Both the position numbers and the translations under genes were made by a program. From Sorex araneus (lineage: Eukaryota > Chordata > Mammalia > Eulipotyphla > Soricidae), in the NCBI RefSeq assembly GCF_027595985.1, contig NC_073303.1, positions 359,270,729-359,334,728 on the forward strand: a DNA stretch of 64,000 nucleotides, read 5' to 3'. Numbering within the stretch: position 1 is the stretch's first letter; each line of letters starts with the position of its first letter. The notes beneath the pieces were generated by a model that saw nothing but the letters and a program-made list of their open reading frames with translations, made no database searches and was not told where the DNA came from. This document shows positions 24,241 to 36,164 of the stretch, piece after piece.

Positions 24241-24839
24241 TGCAAAGCTATTTTAAGGTTATTATGTTTATTATGACTAGATTACTTATTGGTTCCATTG
24301 GTCATATGGCTTGTATTATATCTGTCCTGTTGCTGATAATTTAATTAGTTGAACTTTTCATTTGCTTATTTTCTACTGAGGGAATCTGTAGCAGTCAACC
24401 TTCAGTAGTAAGAGAGGGAGGAGGAGATGGGTTGATTGGCTTGGTCTGGAAATAATAAAGCTGGTCTCAGAGGCTATCTCTGGAGTCACAGTTATTATCA
24501 CTGAGACTCTCCTGGCATTATTTACTGTTAATTTAAGTCTCTTTTACTGTGTACATTATATTAAATCTGCAACCTAACTACTTTAGTTTCAAGTCCAGCA
24601 GAAGAGATCTTCTTTGCCCTTTATAATTTCATAGGAATTCTTGTAACTATGTTGCTCTCTTCACGTGAGTTTTCTTCCATCTCTGAAACACCCACCTGGC
24701 TAGAAGATGACTCTGGGTAGTCAGGCTAGGGATTGTACCAACTACCTCAGTGGGAAGATTCTTCCTCCAAAGTCAGAGTACTGTTACAGAAGAGGAAATA
24801 TGTGCTGACAGACCAGATGCCTTTGAACAACTAATAATC

Positions 24840-25114
24840 CAGAAAAATGTTATTTCTTTTCTGGGGAGAGCCTTCTGATCATGTTCAAGGATCCTGGAGC
24901 TCACTCCAGGTGATTCTTACTAGGTCAGTCAGTGTGTCAGTGCAAGGACCTGAGGTAATGAGGATTTCCCTGAGCACCTACGAAGGCCATACACGATGGT
25001 GCTTGAACACCTCTCCGACTATTTTCAGAGATGATTGGGAAATCTAAGGATCCAGGCATTGAACTGGAATCAGCAAGACTTGCATCTTAACTACTGTATT
25101 TTCTCTCCAGCCCC
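24840..25114 (-). mobile_element. old SINE-like sequence
   Basis: Only the reversed head (gcaagacttgcatcttaact ... ctctccagccc) is convincing. The left part is uncertain. Confidence 0.4.
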
Positions 25115-25115
25115 T

Positions 25116-25298
25116 GAAAGTTATTTTTTTTTCTTTTTGGGTCACACCCAACGATGCACAGGGGTTACTCCTGGCTCATGCACTCAGGAATTAACTCCTG
25201 GCGGTGCTTGGGGGACCATACGGGATGCTGGGAATCAAACCCGGGTCGGCCACGTGCAAGGCAAGCGCCCTACCCGCTGTGCTATCGCTCCAGCCCCA
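25116..25298 (-). mobile_element. young shrew-type SINE, type A
   Basis: Full-length reverse copy between ctgaaagttattttt and ctgaaagttaattttt. Confidence 0.95.
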
Positions 25299-25444
25299 CT
25301 GAAAGTTAATTTTTAAGATAAGATTATGTAAGATGAAGTGGGTGTACTACTAATATGAGCATAATCGAATGCCTTTTGGTACACAAGAAGCATACTTATA
25401 AATTTGTCCCTTGTGATTTATCTTAAAAGTTATTGGAGACTTGG

Positions 25445-25627
25445 GGCTGGAGCAATAACACAGCGGGTAGGGCGTTTGCCTTGCACACAGCCAACCCGGG
25501 TTTGATTCCCAGTATCCCATATGGTCCCCTGAGCACCGCCACGGTTGATTCTTGAGAACACAGCCAGGAGAGTAACCCCTGTGTATCACCAGGTATGACC
25601 CAAAAAGCAAGAAAAAAAATAAAAAAG
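25445..25627 (+). mobile_element. young shrew-type SINE, type A
   Basis: Full copy bracketed by perfect duplications gttattggagacttgg at 25429-25444 and 25628-25643. Confidence 0.96.
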
Positions 25628-25737
25628 GTTATTGGAGACTTGGTTGTCGGGTCCATGTTCTCCTTTGGACACGTATCTCGCTTGTCTCTATTCTTTGCTT
25701 GTTTATTTTTACTCTGAAGAAGCCTGTATTCTCTCTC

Positions 25738-25919
25738 TTTTTTTTTTTTTTTTTTGCTTTTTGGGTCACACCCGGCGATGCACAGGGGTTACTCCTGGTT
25801 CTACACTCAGGAATTACTCCTGGCGGTGCTCAGGGGACCATATGGGATACTGGGATTCGAACCCGGGTCGACCGCATGCAAGGCAAACGCCCTACCCGCT
25901 GTGCTATCGCTCCAGCCCC
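25738..25919 (-). mobile_element. young shrew-type SINE, type A
   Basis: Full-length, near-consensus reverse copy. gtattctctct occurs on both sides. Confidence 0.96.
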
Positions 25920-26007
25920 CGTATTCTCTCTTGAACTCACGTTTCCCCCTTTTCTCCCTCCTCACATCTGTCTAAGTAAGTTTCATTCAGTAAAAGCTAT
26001 CTTGCTT

Positions 26008-26105
26008 CACTGTGGGCTGGAGCACCTGCTTTGCCTGCAGTAAGTCCAGGCTCAGTTCCTGGCAACACGTGCTTCCTGAGCACTGCCCAGACAACCCATG
26101 AGGGT
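26008..26105 (+). mobile_element. degenerate SINE fragment
   Basis: gggctggagcacctgctttg and cctgagcactgcccag keep the family order. Confidence 0.5.
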
Positions 26106-26560
26106 GAAGGTTTGGACTAGCTCCTGAACCTCCAAGGCTGTTCTTTTGCTGCTGGCAGTTGACCTAAGCTTGTGTATCTCTTCTTTTCCTGCCTGTATAA
26201 TGTATGTTTGAATTTCTTCCTAGTGATAACACAGCTGAGTAAGTTCTTTTTATCCCATGTTAAACTTAAATACTTTCTTCAAATAGTTCCATATTAAAAT
26301 AGCTTACTGAACATGATTAAAATGCCTATAACTCTTAGAAAGTATCCATATTTGCTTGTTTTACAGCTATAATATTGCTAATAATTAAAAAAATAGTAAA
26401 AATAAAAACATCAGATATTCATTCAGTTTATAATTTCTGTGAAAGTCTCTTCTCAGGGTAGAATTTTTTTTTTTTAACGAGAAAAACCTTAAGTAGCTTG
26501 TGGGCATTATCAGGTGACAGCTAATTAATAACCAGGCTGGAGACAAACTACACAATTGAG

Positions 26561-26729
26561 GGGCTGGAGCAATAGTACAGCAGGTAGGGCATTTGCCTTG
26601 CACACGGCTGACCTGGGTTTGAGTCCCAATATCCCATATGGTCCCCTGAGCACCACCAGGATAAATTCCTGAGTGCAGAGCCTGGAGTAACACCCCTGTG
26701 CATCGCCTGGTGTAACCCAAAAAGAAAAA
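26561..26729 (+). mobile_element. shrew-type SINE, type A
   Basis: Full copy: ggggctggagcaatagtac to tgtaacccaaaaag. Confidence 0.94.
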
Positions 26730-26909
26730 ATACACGATAGCAGTAGGAAAATTGCTGTTCCTTTTGCTGTCTTTTTGTTCCTATAGCTTTGTTACTATGG
26801 AATGTTTTTTTCTATTCGTTTATCCAATTACTTGCATGTTAGAGACTTTCAGATAGGCCTAATGTCGTCTACTTAGTTCTTCAAATGCAGTGTATATAAA
26901 ATTAAATTT

Positions 26910-26995
26910 GTGGGCCTGGGATGTGGTTCAGTGATAGAGACCATGCCTCACTTGTGGGAGGTCTGGATTTGATCTCTGGTACAAGGGGCTGGAGG
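26910..26995 (+). mobile_element. SINE head fragment
   Basis: ggatgtggttcagtgataga and tctggatttgatctctggta only. Confidence 0.5.
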
Positions 26996-27117
26996 GCTGG
27001 GAGCTGTTACTTAATCTCTTTTTAATTTTTTTCATCACCAGTTAACCCCTTTAGGAAATGCCATCTTTTGATTGTCTCCTTTTATCCCCCATATGTTTGA
27101 TTAAAAAGTCTAGTCTG

Positions 27118-27200
27118 GAACCTGGTGACATAGCTTAGTAATATTGTGCTTGCTTTGCCTGTGTGAGACTGAGGGTTTGATTCTTGGTACCATCCCAAAT
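27118..27200 (+). mobile_element. SINE head fragment
   Basis: ggtgacatagcttagtaata and gagggtttgattcttggtac only. Confidence 0.5.
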
Positions 27201-27728
27201 CACCAAATGCAACTCTAGGCTCTCTGATCTGATTTCCAGCATCAAACCGACATTCCCCCATGTACTACAACAAAGTGTATATGGACCCAGGGAACATTGT
27301 AGCAAGTGCATTACCAAGCTGGAGCTGTATAACAACAAAAGGGATGAAAAGGGAAAGGAGAAAGTTCAGTTGATAGTTTTACTTAGAAATAACTCTTTAG
27401 TTTCTCCTTTGTTTCTGTTGCTCATCTTCTGATCAGTGTCTCCTAAGTAGTATTTGAATTTCTTTGTAACCTCTATTTTTTTTACACAAATTTGATGTTG
27501 TTACTTCTTTTTTCCTATAACAAACCTGTTAGACTATACATCTGCTCTTTTAGCTTTTGTTTTTTCTTGTGATTTTTTTTCAACTTGGCAAGTTCATTTA
27601 CATTACATTTATATCAGTACTCTCCCACCGGTGTGAGGATGGCTCATGCTAGTAGATGCAGTAACTAGGCAGAGCTGCAGTCTACCTTTCCCACCTTGAA
27701 ACTGAGAATGACTTGGGTTCAACTTTGG

Positions 27729-27780
27729 TACTATTGGTAATTCTTTTTTTTTTTTTTTTTTACTATTGGTAATTCTTTTT
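27729..27780. repeat. T-tract between direct repeats
   Basis: tactattggtaattc occurs at 27729-27743 and 27761-27775, separated by nothing but T. See findings. Confidence 0.85.
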
Positions 27781-27785
27781 AGATT

Positions 27786-27961
27786 TTTTTTTGTCTTTTC
27801 GGGTCACACCCAGTGATGCACAGGGGTTACTCCCGGCTCATGCACTCAGAAATCACTCCTGGCTGTGCTCGGGAGACCATATGGAATGCTGGGAATCGAA
27901 CCCCGGTCGGCCGCGTGCAAGGCAAACGCCTCACCCGCTGTGCTATCATCACTCCAGCCCC
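27786..27961 (-). mobile_element. shrew-type SINE, type A
   Basis: Reverse copy, ttttcgggtcacacccagtg to actccagcccc. Confidence 0.95.
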
Positions 27962-28405
27962 TTAAATCACTGTTAGTGCATACCTCTGTGGGTATTTATG
28001 ACAGCGTAGTAATGTGCTTGGGACCAACTTGATCAGTAATTCTCGGAGTAAATATTACTCTCTGAGAGCTATTGTGGAACAAGCTTTGGTGGAGAAAGGT
28101 CGGAGATGCCATTCTGCAGTATAAGGGATTGTAAAGAATTATTCCAACAGCATTTTCAAATGCTCAGAAATTCATGTAGAAGGAAAATAAAATTAGTTTA
28201 GAACTTAACTCCATATAATATTTTCCCAGATGTCTTAAAGTTTTATTTGGAATTGTGTAATAGTTGGCTGTGTTCAGAAAATCCCTGTCTCCAACTGCAG
28301 GGCCATTGTGCTTTATGACTTGCTGAAACAACATCTGGCTTGGAAGACCTTGAATTTGTAGCTTCATATTTGTGATGTTATCCCCCTACCCTCCTATTGT
28401 CATTG

Positions 28406-28580
28406 GTTTTTTTTTTTTTTTGAGGTCACACCCGGCGATGCATAGGGGTTAGTCCTGGCTCATACACTCAGGAATTACTCCTGGTGGTGCTTGGGGGACC
28501 ATATGGGATGCTGGGAATTGACCCGGGTGAGCCGCGTGCAAGGCAAACGCCCTACCCGCTGTGCTATTGCTCCAGCCCCC
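28406..28580 (-). mobile_element. shrew-type SINE, type A
   Basis: Reverse copy flanked by cctattgtcatt on both sides (about 28393 and 28579). Confidence 0.95.
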
Positions 28581-28789
28581 TATTGTCATTTTTGAATCTA
28601 ATACACCGGAACTGTATTTTGAAATGCAATAATATTAATCTTTTTTGTTTTCTATATTACAATTAGGGTCTGGTTAAAGTTTCAAAAACATGTAGGTAGA
28701 TTAAAACTTTTGTTTCAGGATTGCTAACATGGTGATAAGAATTATTTGTTACAAAAATGGAATGTAACTGAGGTTTTTTTTTTGAGGGG

Positions 28790-29045
28790 GGGATATGGAA
28801 AGGGGTGACTCCCAAGTAGTTCTCAGAAGACCTAGGAGCCACTCCTGGTGATTTTCTACTCACCTGCCTAAAACTTCAGTGCTAGCACCTGAGTTAGTAA
28901 TGTTTGTGCTCTGCTGTGCTGGGCATTGCTGCAGAGATCACCCTAGTGATACTTGGGGGCTTCCAGTACTAGGCTTGGTGTTGCTCAGGTTCCATGCAGT
29001 TCCCGTGTCAGCCACAAGTAAGGTGTGAGTACCCCAGTACTCTTT
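28790..29045 (-). mobile_element. older SINE-like repeat (third family)
   Basis: gccactcctggtgattttct and gatacttgggggcttcc echo other third-family copies. Confidence 0.4.
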
Positions 29046-30053
29046 TTTATTCCTCTGATAGATTATTTGTGTGTTTCTGGTCCTGTCGTGCTTTGTATAT
29101 AGTAGATATATATGCATTGTTTACAGAATTGGTTAATTTATGATTCCTCAGTTGATTTTGTGTATTACTTACATTTGATTGTTATAGTGTTTGTAAAGTT
29201 GGCAAGACGGTTCCCATTTTATAGGAGAGAGTTTAGACAGATGTTACTTTGCCCAGTCATTCTGCTGTAGCTTTAACTAGAACACACTGGTTATGGGGAT
29301 GGTGTTGGAAGTATTGTATCTATGAAACCCTACCATTGATAGTATTATAAAATTGTAAATGGAAGTGGCTAAAATAAATCCAAAAATGAAAAAACCCATA
29401 AAGTTTGTATTTAGTGTAGTGTTACTGTCTATTACCATTTCATACCACTCTTTTAAAAATTAAAATCTAGACCTACTTAATGTAAGAAAACAGTTAAATA
29501 CTCTTGCTGGTAATGTATTTTTAAAAACAGAATTTAAATGTTTTAGGCACTTGTGGTCATAGGGATTCTGGAAAGGCAACATGAGAAACCTGTCCTTATT
29601 ATAGAAAGTAAGAACAGACCAAACAAGAAAGAAAAGAACAGGAACCTTGGGATGATTTCGTGGCAAAAGGGCAAAGGTGGTAAGTTTAACCCCTGCGTTT
29701 GCCCACAGGGGTGAAGCATGGCCCTGGGGCTGTGGTTTGCAACTCCTGGTGCTGCAGCAGAGAATGTCATCTCCAGGACACCGGGGCCAGGTGTGTGCAA
29801 GCTCTACAACCAAAAGAGGAGCAAATACTGAGGCCAGTGTTTGATCCCGGATGAGCCCTAGAACCAGAATGTGCATGAAAACCCCAACTTCAAGAGTTTG
29901 GACCCCAGAGACACCTTAATTGTGTGTGCAAGCACCACAATCAATATGCAGTTACTTGTCATTACGATGAGAGGGCATTTTCATTAGTTATCAGAGAAAT
30001 CTGCAATTAGAACAGCTTCTGAAATGAATACAAGGCTCTCAAAGATCTTAAAT

Positions 30054-30206
30054 TTGGAGGGCTAAAGTGATAGTATAATGGGTAAAGTTCTTGCCTTGCA
30101 GGCCGCCAACTCAAGGTTTGATCCCTGGCACCACACACCACATATGATCCCCCAGCTTGCCCGGAGTAAGCCCTCAGCACAACCAGATGTAATCCCAAAG
30201 CAGACC
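30054..30206 (+). mobile_element. shrew-type SINE, type A, diverged
   Basis: gctaaagtgatagtataatg and aaggtttgatccctggc are the head. Flanked by atcttaaattt on both sides. Confidence 0.85.
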
Positions 30207-30359
30207 AAAAAAATCTTAAATTTTAGAAATAATAACATCTGGTAAGATTGTAGTAAAATAGTTACTCACGAAAACTTTAATTGCTTTATAAATTGGTATA
30301 ACTTTTTGGAATATAATAGCAAAGTAAGTTTAGTCACAGAAGCATTTGTACTCTTCAGA

Positions 30360-31560
30360 TTTTGAAGCAGGAGATCTTGAGATCAGAATCCTTAAAGTAC
30401 ACTGAAGAAAATATTGGCAGAGCACTGCTCCAAGATTTGCACCTCAAAGGTGTTTTCAGTGATTGAAAACACTCATCATTGGCAAAAGCAACAGAAACAA
30501 ACCCCCCCTCCCGCCCATGACATTTTTGCAATGCAAAAGAAACACAAACTAAAACTAAAAGACATCCAACTGAATGGGAGAAAATGTTTGGATTCAACAA
30601 ATCAGATTAAAAGTCTTATAATACCCAAGATACTTAAATAACTCAAAAAGATCAAACACATCCAAAACCTTATCAAATAATGGGGAGAGGAAATAAAACA
30701 AGCTCTTTTCTGAAGAAGACCGACAGATGGCCAGTACGCATATGAAAAGAAATGCTCATCATCACTTAATTATCAGGGAAATCCAAATCAAGACAACAGT
30801 GAGATATCTCACACCAGTGAGAATGGCACATACTGGAAAAAACTTGAAGACATTCTGTATTGGTAGGGATGTGGTGAAAAAGGAACTGATCCCTGCTGGT
30901 GGGGATGTCTAGTTAAACCTCAACGGAAAACAATATGTTGATTTCTCAGAACAGTAAAAACAGAGTTGCCATTTGACTCAGCAATTTGCTTCTTGGTATC
31001 TATCACAAGGACATAAAAACATTCATTCAAAAGGATATAGGTACAGCATTATTCATTACAGCATTTGCCCAGTACACTTAGCGCGATATATTGCTAGTAG
31101 ATAGAATCATCCTAGGTGTCCAAGGACAACTAAGTGGGTAATGAAGGTATGGTATATAAATATGTAATGGAATACTATGCAGCTGCAAGGAAGGATGAGA
31201 TTATTTAATTTGCTGCAACTCAGATGGAACTGAAAGATACCCAGTGAAGTGAATTAGAAGAAAGACAAATACCAGATGATCTCACTTATCTGTGGTATAT
31301 AGAATAACCGGACAAGGAGATATAAGGTGTTCAAGGGGATACAGTTATCTGGGTTCCAAAATTATAGAACTGAGAAGAACAGGGAAGGAAGGAAACCAAG
31401 GTCATGGAGTAAGAAGAGGCACCTGGCAGGATGCAGAGGCCTCAGACACATTGGTGGGGTAAAACTGTATCTGTAGTGGTTTTTGTTGTTGTTGTTTTGT
31501 TGTCAAATTTAAAAATTGAGTCACAGTGAGAGAGTTATAAAGCTGAACATGGTCCTGTTT
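30360..31560 (+). mobile_element. L1 fragment, ORF2 C-terminal part
   Basis: gcaaaagaaacacaaactaa, a gacagatggccagtacgcat segment, ctcacaccagtgagaatggc, ggaatactatgcagctgcaa and gatgatctcacttatctgtg are ORF2 and terminal L1 motifs in the right order. Multiple stops and frameshifts make it dead. Confidence 0.85.
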
Positions 31561-31823
31561 CAGTCATACAGGAAAAAAAAAAAGCCCTAAATAATGCTTA
31601 GTGAAGAAGAAAACCACAGAGCTTCCTTAAATTCAGATCTATGCACACTCAGTTTGTTCAAATTCAAAACCATGAACAGTGGGGTATTGAATCTTCTATG
31701 AATGTTTAAGAATGAATTATTAACAAATAAATTCAATATATCATATAGACATAAAAAAAACCCACTTGACTACAGAACCAACAAAACTAGTGCAACCAGT
31801 AGTGCAACCAGTTTAAAAATGTG

Positions 31824-32834
31824 CCTGTCATTAGGGAAATTCATATCAAGACAACAAGGTATCATCTCACACCAGTGAGAATGGTATATGTCAAAAATAC
31901 TAGGAGCAATCTTTGCTGGTGGGGATGTGGTGAAAATGGAACTCTCATCCACTGCTGGTAGCAGTGTTGTCTGGTTCAGCTCCTGTGGAAAACAGTATGA
32001 AAAGTTCTCAGTAAATGTAGAATTGAGCTGCCACTGGAGTGATAGTACAGCGGGCAGGGGTTTGCCTTGCATGCAGCCAGTCCGGGTGTGATCCCTGGCA
32101 TCCCATATGGTCAGATGTGCTCCCACCCCCAATGAAAAACAAAGCAAAACAAAGCCATCTGACCCATGCAATCCCACTTTTGGTTATCTACCCTGAGGAC
32201 ATAAAATCATTTATTGCTCAATTTAGTACAAGATACGGAATCAACTTAGGTTTCCAACAGCAGGTGAATGAATTATGAAGATGTGGTATACATACACAGT
32301 AGAATGCTATGCAGCTGCAAGGAACAAAGAAATTGTGTAACATGTTGATGAAGTAAGCCAGAAGAAGAAAGACCAATGCAGGATGATATCACTTATCTGT
32401 GGTATATGGAATAACAGGATGAGGAAATACAGTAAAGGGGGATGCCTTGATCACCTTTGATGCCAGAACTTAGGGAAGAGAAGGACAGAGAAGGAAAGAA
32501 ATCAAGGCGGGGCAAGAGGGGAAGGAATAAGATGAGAAAGGGAAGTAATGTGGGAACAAGGATTGAGGCTTTGGTTGTACACGCAACACTGAAAACACAA
32601 TATTTAAGCAACCACTGAACTTTGTAATGTTCCTGTCAAGATGGCTAGTAGGCAAGTGAGGTGTGCTATTGGGCCAGGGGGTGAGGGTGGGGTAGGGGAT
32701 GGAGTGTGGGAACACTGGTGGAGGGAAGTTGACACTAGTGGTCAGATTGGCACTAAAATATTTAGGCATATTTTATGCCTAAAACTCAACTATCAATAAC
32801 CTTGTAAATCACGTTTAATTAAATAAAAGATAAC
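31824..32834 (+). mobile_element. 5'-truncated L1 with nested SINE
   Basis: ORF2 end (ctcacaccagtgagaatggt, gtagaatgctatgcagctgc) then 3'UTR and A-rich end. Flanked by tttaaaaatgtg at 31812-31823 and 32835-32846. A SINE at 32034-32152 splits the ORF2 part. Confidence 0.88.
32034..32152 (+). mobile_element. SINE nested in L1
   Basis: ctggagtgatagtacagcgg to an A-rich end. The L1 text resumes as ccatctgacccatgcaatcc directly after it. The body is shortened. Confidence 0.88.
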
Positions 32835-32848
32835 TTTAAAAATGTGTC

Positions 32849-33029
32849 AGGGCCAGAGCAATAGAACACTGGATAGGGTGTTTGCCATGCATGCAGTTGA
32901 CCTAGGTTCAATCCCTGGCTCCCCATATAGTTCCCTGAGCCCACTATGAGTGATCCCTGAGTGCAGAGCCAGGAGTAAGCCCAGAACGCAGCCAAGTTTG
33001 TCCCCAAAGCCAGTAAATAAATAAATAAA
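32849..33029 (+). mobile_element. shrew-type SINE, type A
   Basis: agggccagagcaatagaac to tttgtccccaaagcc, then an AAAT-rich tail. Confidence 0.9.
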
Positions 33030-33175
33030 ACTGTCAAGGAGGCAGGCTGAGAGATGGGAGAGAAGTTGACACTGGTGATGGGATTGGTGTTGGAACATTG
33101 TATGCCAAAAAAATCAACTGACTTGATGACTAACTTTGTAAATCACGGTGTTTCAAGTAAAAAAATAAAAAACCA
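33030..33175 (+). mobile_element. L1 3' terminal fragment
   Basis: gaagttgacactggtgatgg then gtaaatcacggtgtttcaag and an A-rich tail, closely matching the end of the L1 just upstream. Confidence 0.65.
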
Positions 33176-33239
33176 AAATTCACAGCAAAAAATTCTGCAG
33201 AATAAACAAAATGCTAAATCAGTCTGCAAACACTGCCTG

Positions 33240-33315
33240 GGTATGTGTGTGTATGTGTATACATATATATGTATATATGTGTATATATGTATATATATAC
33301 ACACGTATATATGTA
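33240..33315. repeat. GT/AT-rich microsatellite
   Basis: Mixed GTAT/TATA steps, strongly self-complementary. Confidence 0.9.
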
Positions 33316-33574
33316 AGTTGGAAACTGCATTGTTGCTTGAATCTCTAAGCTGTTTTTTTGAACTTCCGCTTTTATGGCAGTGGAGTGTAAATCATCATCA
33401 AACATCTAATAAGGTATGTTGGGACTGACATATTTAACAAGATATCTAGGAGTGTGTTTTAAATTTGAGGAAGAGGTCAAGTAACATCAGCAAATATACA
33501 ATAAATGCAATAGGAAAGTAATTCTCCAGGAGTGAGGGAATAGAACAGTCTATTAGGGAAAGCTGTTGGAGAAA

Positions 33575-33755
33575 TTGGGCTCTTTTTGTTTTGTTAGGGG
33601 ACACATCTGGCAATACTCAGGGGTTACTTCTTGCCCTGCACTCAGTAATTATTCCTGGCAGTGTTTGGGGGACCATATGGGATGCTGGGTGTTGAAACAG
33701 GGTTGGCTGCTTGCAAGGCAAGCACCCTATGTGCTGTATTATCTCTTCAACCTTG
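33575..33755 (-). mobile_element. shrew-type SINE, type A, diverged
   Basis: gggttacttcttgccctgca and ggaccatatgggatgctggg retained. Confidence 0.88.
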
Positions 33756-33875
33756 AGAAGTTGAGCTCTTAGGCTGCACTTTGAGGGATGACTAGGACTC
33801 TTGTGGGTGCATAAATGGCAAAAGAAATAGCATGAGCATGATTCTGAGAGCACTAGTAGAAATACATTCACTTGA

Positions 33876-34055
33876 GGCCGGAGTGATAGCACAGCAGGGA
33901 TAGGGTGTTTGCCTTGCTAACGGCTAGCCTGGACATGATCCATGGCATCCTGTATGGTCCCCCAAGCACTGGCAGGGGTAATTACTGAACACAGAGCCAG
34001 GAGTAACTTCTGAGCATCTCCAGGTGTGGCCCAAACTATCCCCCCCCCCCCAAAG
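33876..34055 (+). mobile_element. shrew-type SINE, type A
   Basis: ggccggagtgatagcacagc to a C-run. Flanked by aaatacattcacttga and aaatacattcatttga. Confidence 0.93.
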
Positions 34056-34849
34056 AAATACATTCATTTGACAACAAGGAACACTTAAGTATCTCAGAAA
34101 TTGGGCATATAATGATGAATAAAATAAATGCAGTCTCTTTTTGTCTCAGTAATAAAATTATTGTGCAATTGGTATTCAGAGATTTTTAGGCCGGTGGTTC
34201 TTTGCAGCACAATTTGAATTGAAGGTGTGGCCTTTTTAAAAATTCCCTCCTTTTTTGGCATAGTGGTTTCTTCCTCTCTTCTTTTCTTTTTTCCCACAAG
34301 TAGGTTGCCAGTTTTTTTTTTTTTTTTTTTTTGGGTAACTGCATCTATTATACATATTTGTCACCCTCTATCATCTACCACAAAAACAAAATATATTTTC
34401 TACTCTAGCACAGATGAACTAGTTTCCAGGACAAATCACACAGTGTGACAAAATTTAAAAATGTATTAAAGATAGATATAATATTAAATATTTTGTCTAA
34501 CCATTAAATCATACAGTTGGAGGTAAATCATATGAAGACAATAAGGAAAATTTCCAACATTTCAAAGTAGGTTGCCAGTTTTAAAATATGAGATGTGTAT
34601 CTCATTTGGCATTGAAGTTCTGGCAGTAGCATGCAGATTACTGTCAAATTCCATTTCTTCTGGAAGTAAGTAATGATTGCCCACCATAGATGGGCCTGCA
34701 CTTGTACTTCACTGAACTTTTCTTTATACCTGGCTTGTTTTATTCATTTATGTGATTAGCCTGGCTCCTGTAGAAGGATGTGTATCATGAGTAAGTGGTA
34801 TATTTCTATCCCTGCCCTCCTAAACAAACTTTGGCAAATGTAGCACTGC

Positions 34850-35070
34850 ACTGTAGCACTGTCGTCCCGTTGTTCATCAATTTGCTTGAGTGGGCACCAG
34901 TAATGTCTCCATTGTGAGACCTGTTGTTACTGTTTTTGGCATATCGAATACGCCACAGGTAGCTTGCCAGGCTCTGCCATGTGGGCGGGATACTCTCAGT
35001 AGCTTGCCAGGCTCTCCGAGAGGGACAGAGGAATCAAACCCGGGTTGGCCTGGTGCAAGGCAAATGGAAG
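34850..35070 (-). mobile_element. shrew-type SINE, type B
   Basis: gcactgtcgtcccgttgttc, ggcatatcgaatacgcc, tccgagagggacagagg and a reversed head. Another short head fragment follows to about 35095. Confidence 0.92.
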
Positions 35071-35261
35071 TGATAGCACATTGGGTAGGGCGTCTGGCAA
35101 ATGTAAGTAGGGGAAAATGTAGAAAAGTGCATAATGTGCTTTAGGGGGAAAACCTCCTTTAAAACAAACTAAACCATTGTAGCATTTAGACATTACCTAC
35201 CTTTTGATACAGGCACTGTCTAGATTTTCTCCTTTGGGTTCTACACTCTTCTTTTTAGATT

Positions 35262-35367
35262 TTTTTAATTGATTGAGATCCTGTGATTTATAATACAGTC
35301 AATAATGGCTTCTCATGTACATAATTGCAGTTTCACACCCCTCACCAGTGTACCCATCTCTCCTTTT
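35262..35367 (-). mobile_element. L1 3'UTR fragment, reverse
   Basis: ttgattgagatcctgtgatt ... cacccctcaccagtgtaccc, diverged. Confidence 0.5.
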
Positions 35368-35574
35368 AATTCAGGTTCAGAGAGTTTAATTTGTCCAGTT
35401 TCTTAATTGTGAGTGCTGGGATTTTAATCAGATATCTGACTCCAAAATTCCCCATGCAGTCTGACTCTAAAATTCCCCGTGCTGGTAGTCTTTGGCTGCC
35501 TGAAATATGTTCCTTTAACAGGTTTTTATTAAATGTGGACAAGTGTTCAGAATCTAGACACATAAGAAAAACTC

Positions 35575-35688
35575 TGAAGATCACCAGCTGAGCACATACT
35601 TTGCATAGAAGAAGCCTGAGTTTGATCCCCAGAATCAGTGCAGGAGTGACCCCTCTGGTTTGGGGAGTGGCCCAAAAACCAGAAGTTA
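35575..35688 (+). mobile_element. SINE fragment, diverged
   Basis: gagtttgatccccagaatca then gcaggagtgacccctctgg. Confidence 0.55.
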
Positions 35689-35694
35689 AAAAAA

Positions 35695-35870
35695 AACAGG
35701 TGTACACTTCAGTGGTATAGAGTTGTGCAACATTCATCATCATTAATTTAAATACACTTGCCAAAGAAACTTTGTACCTGTTAGCAGTTACTCCTTACCT
35801 TTCTCACTAGCCTCTGGCAGCTTCTAATCTTTATGAATTTTCTTATTCACATAAGTGGGTTTATATAATA
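35695..35870 (-). mobile_element. ancient L1 3' region
   Basis: acattcatcatcattaattt, tctggcagcttctaatcttt and cttattcacataagtgg resemble reversed old L1 ends. Confidence 0.55.
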
Positions 35871-35881
35871 TATCGCTTAAA

Positions 35882-36122
35882 ATATTTTTTTATTGGATAT
35901 TCGTGGGATAGACCATTACAAAACTTCATGGTTGGATTTGAGTCATACAATGATCCAACACCCATCACTCCACCTGTGTACATTTCCCACCACCAATGTT
36001 TCCTCCCACCATCCCCCAACTCCCTCCCTCCCCAGCCTGCCTCTATGGCACTTTTCTTCTTTCTCTTTCTCTTTTTGTGCATTCTGGTTTGCAGTACAGG
36101 TACTAAGAGGTCATCATGTTAG
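35882..36122 (-). mobile_element. L1 3'UTR, reverse
   Basis: T-rich start, acaatgatccaacacccatc, accaccaatgtttcctccc and gtgcattctggtttgcagta. The layout matches the L1 at 907-1614, but sequence past 36122 is different. Confidence 0.75.
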
Positions 36123-36164
36123 TTCAGGGCATTCAGTATTTTTATCGGCAAAGTAAGACTGGAG

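Noticed and set aside
30360-32410. Possible intact L1 ORF2
   Set aside because: Only the C-terminal part is present in two separate copies, each broken by stops, frameshifts or a nested SINE.
33214-33428. Short ORFs with Tyr/Ile repeats
   Set aside because: Translation of a GT/AT microsatellite.
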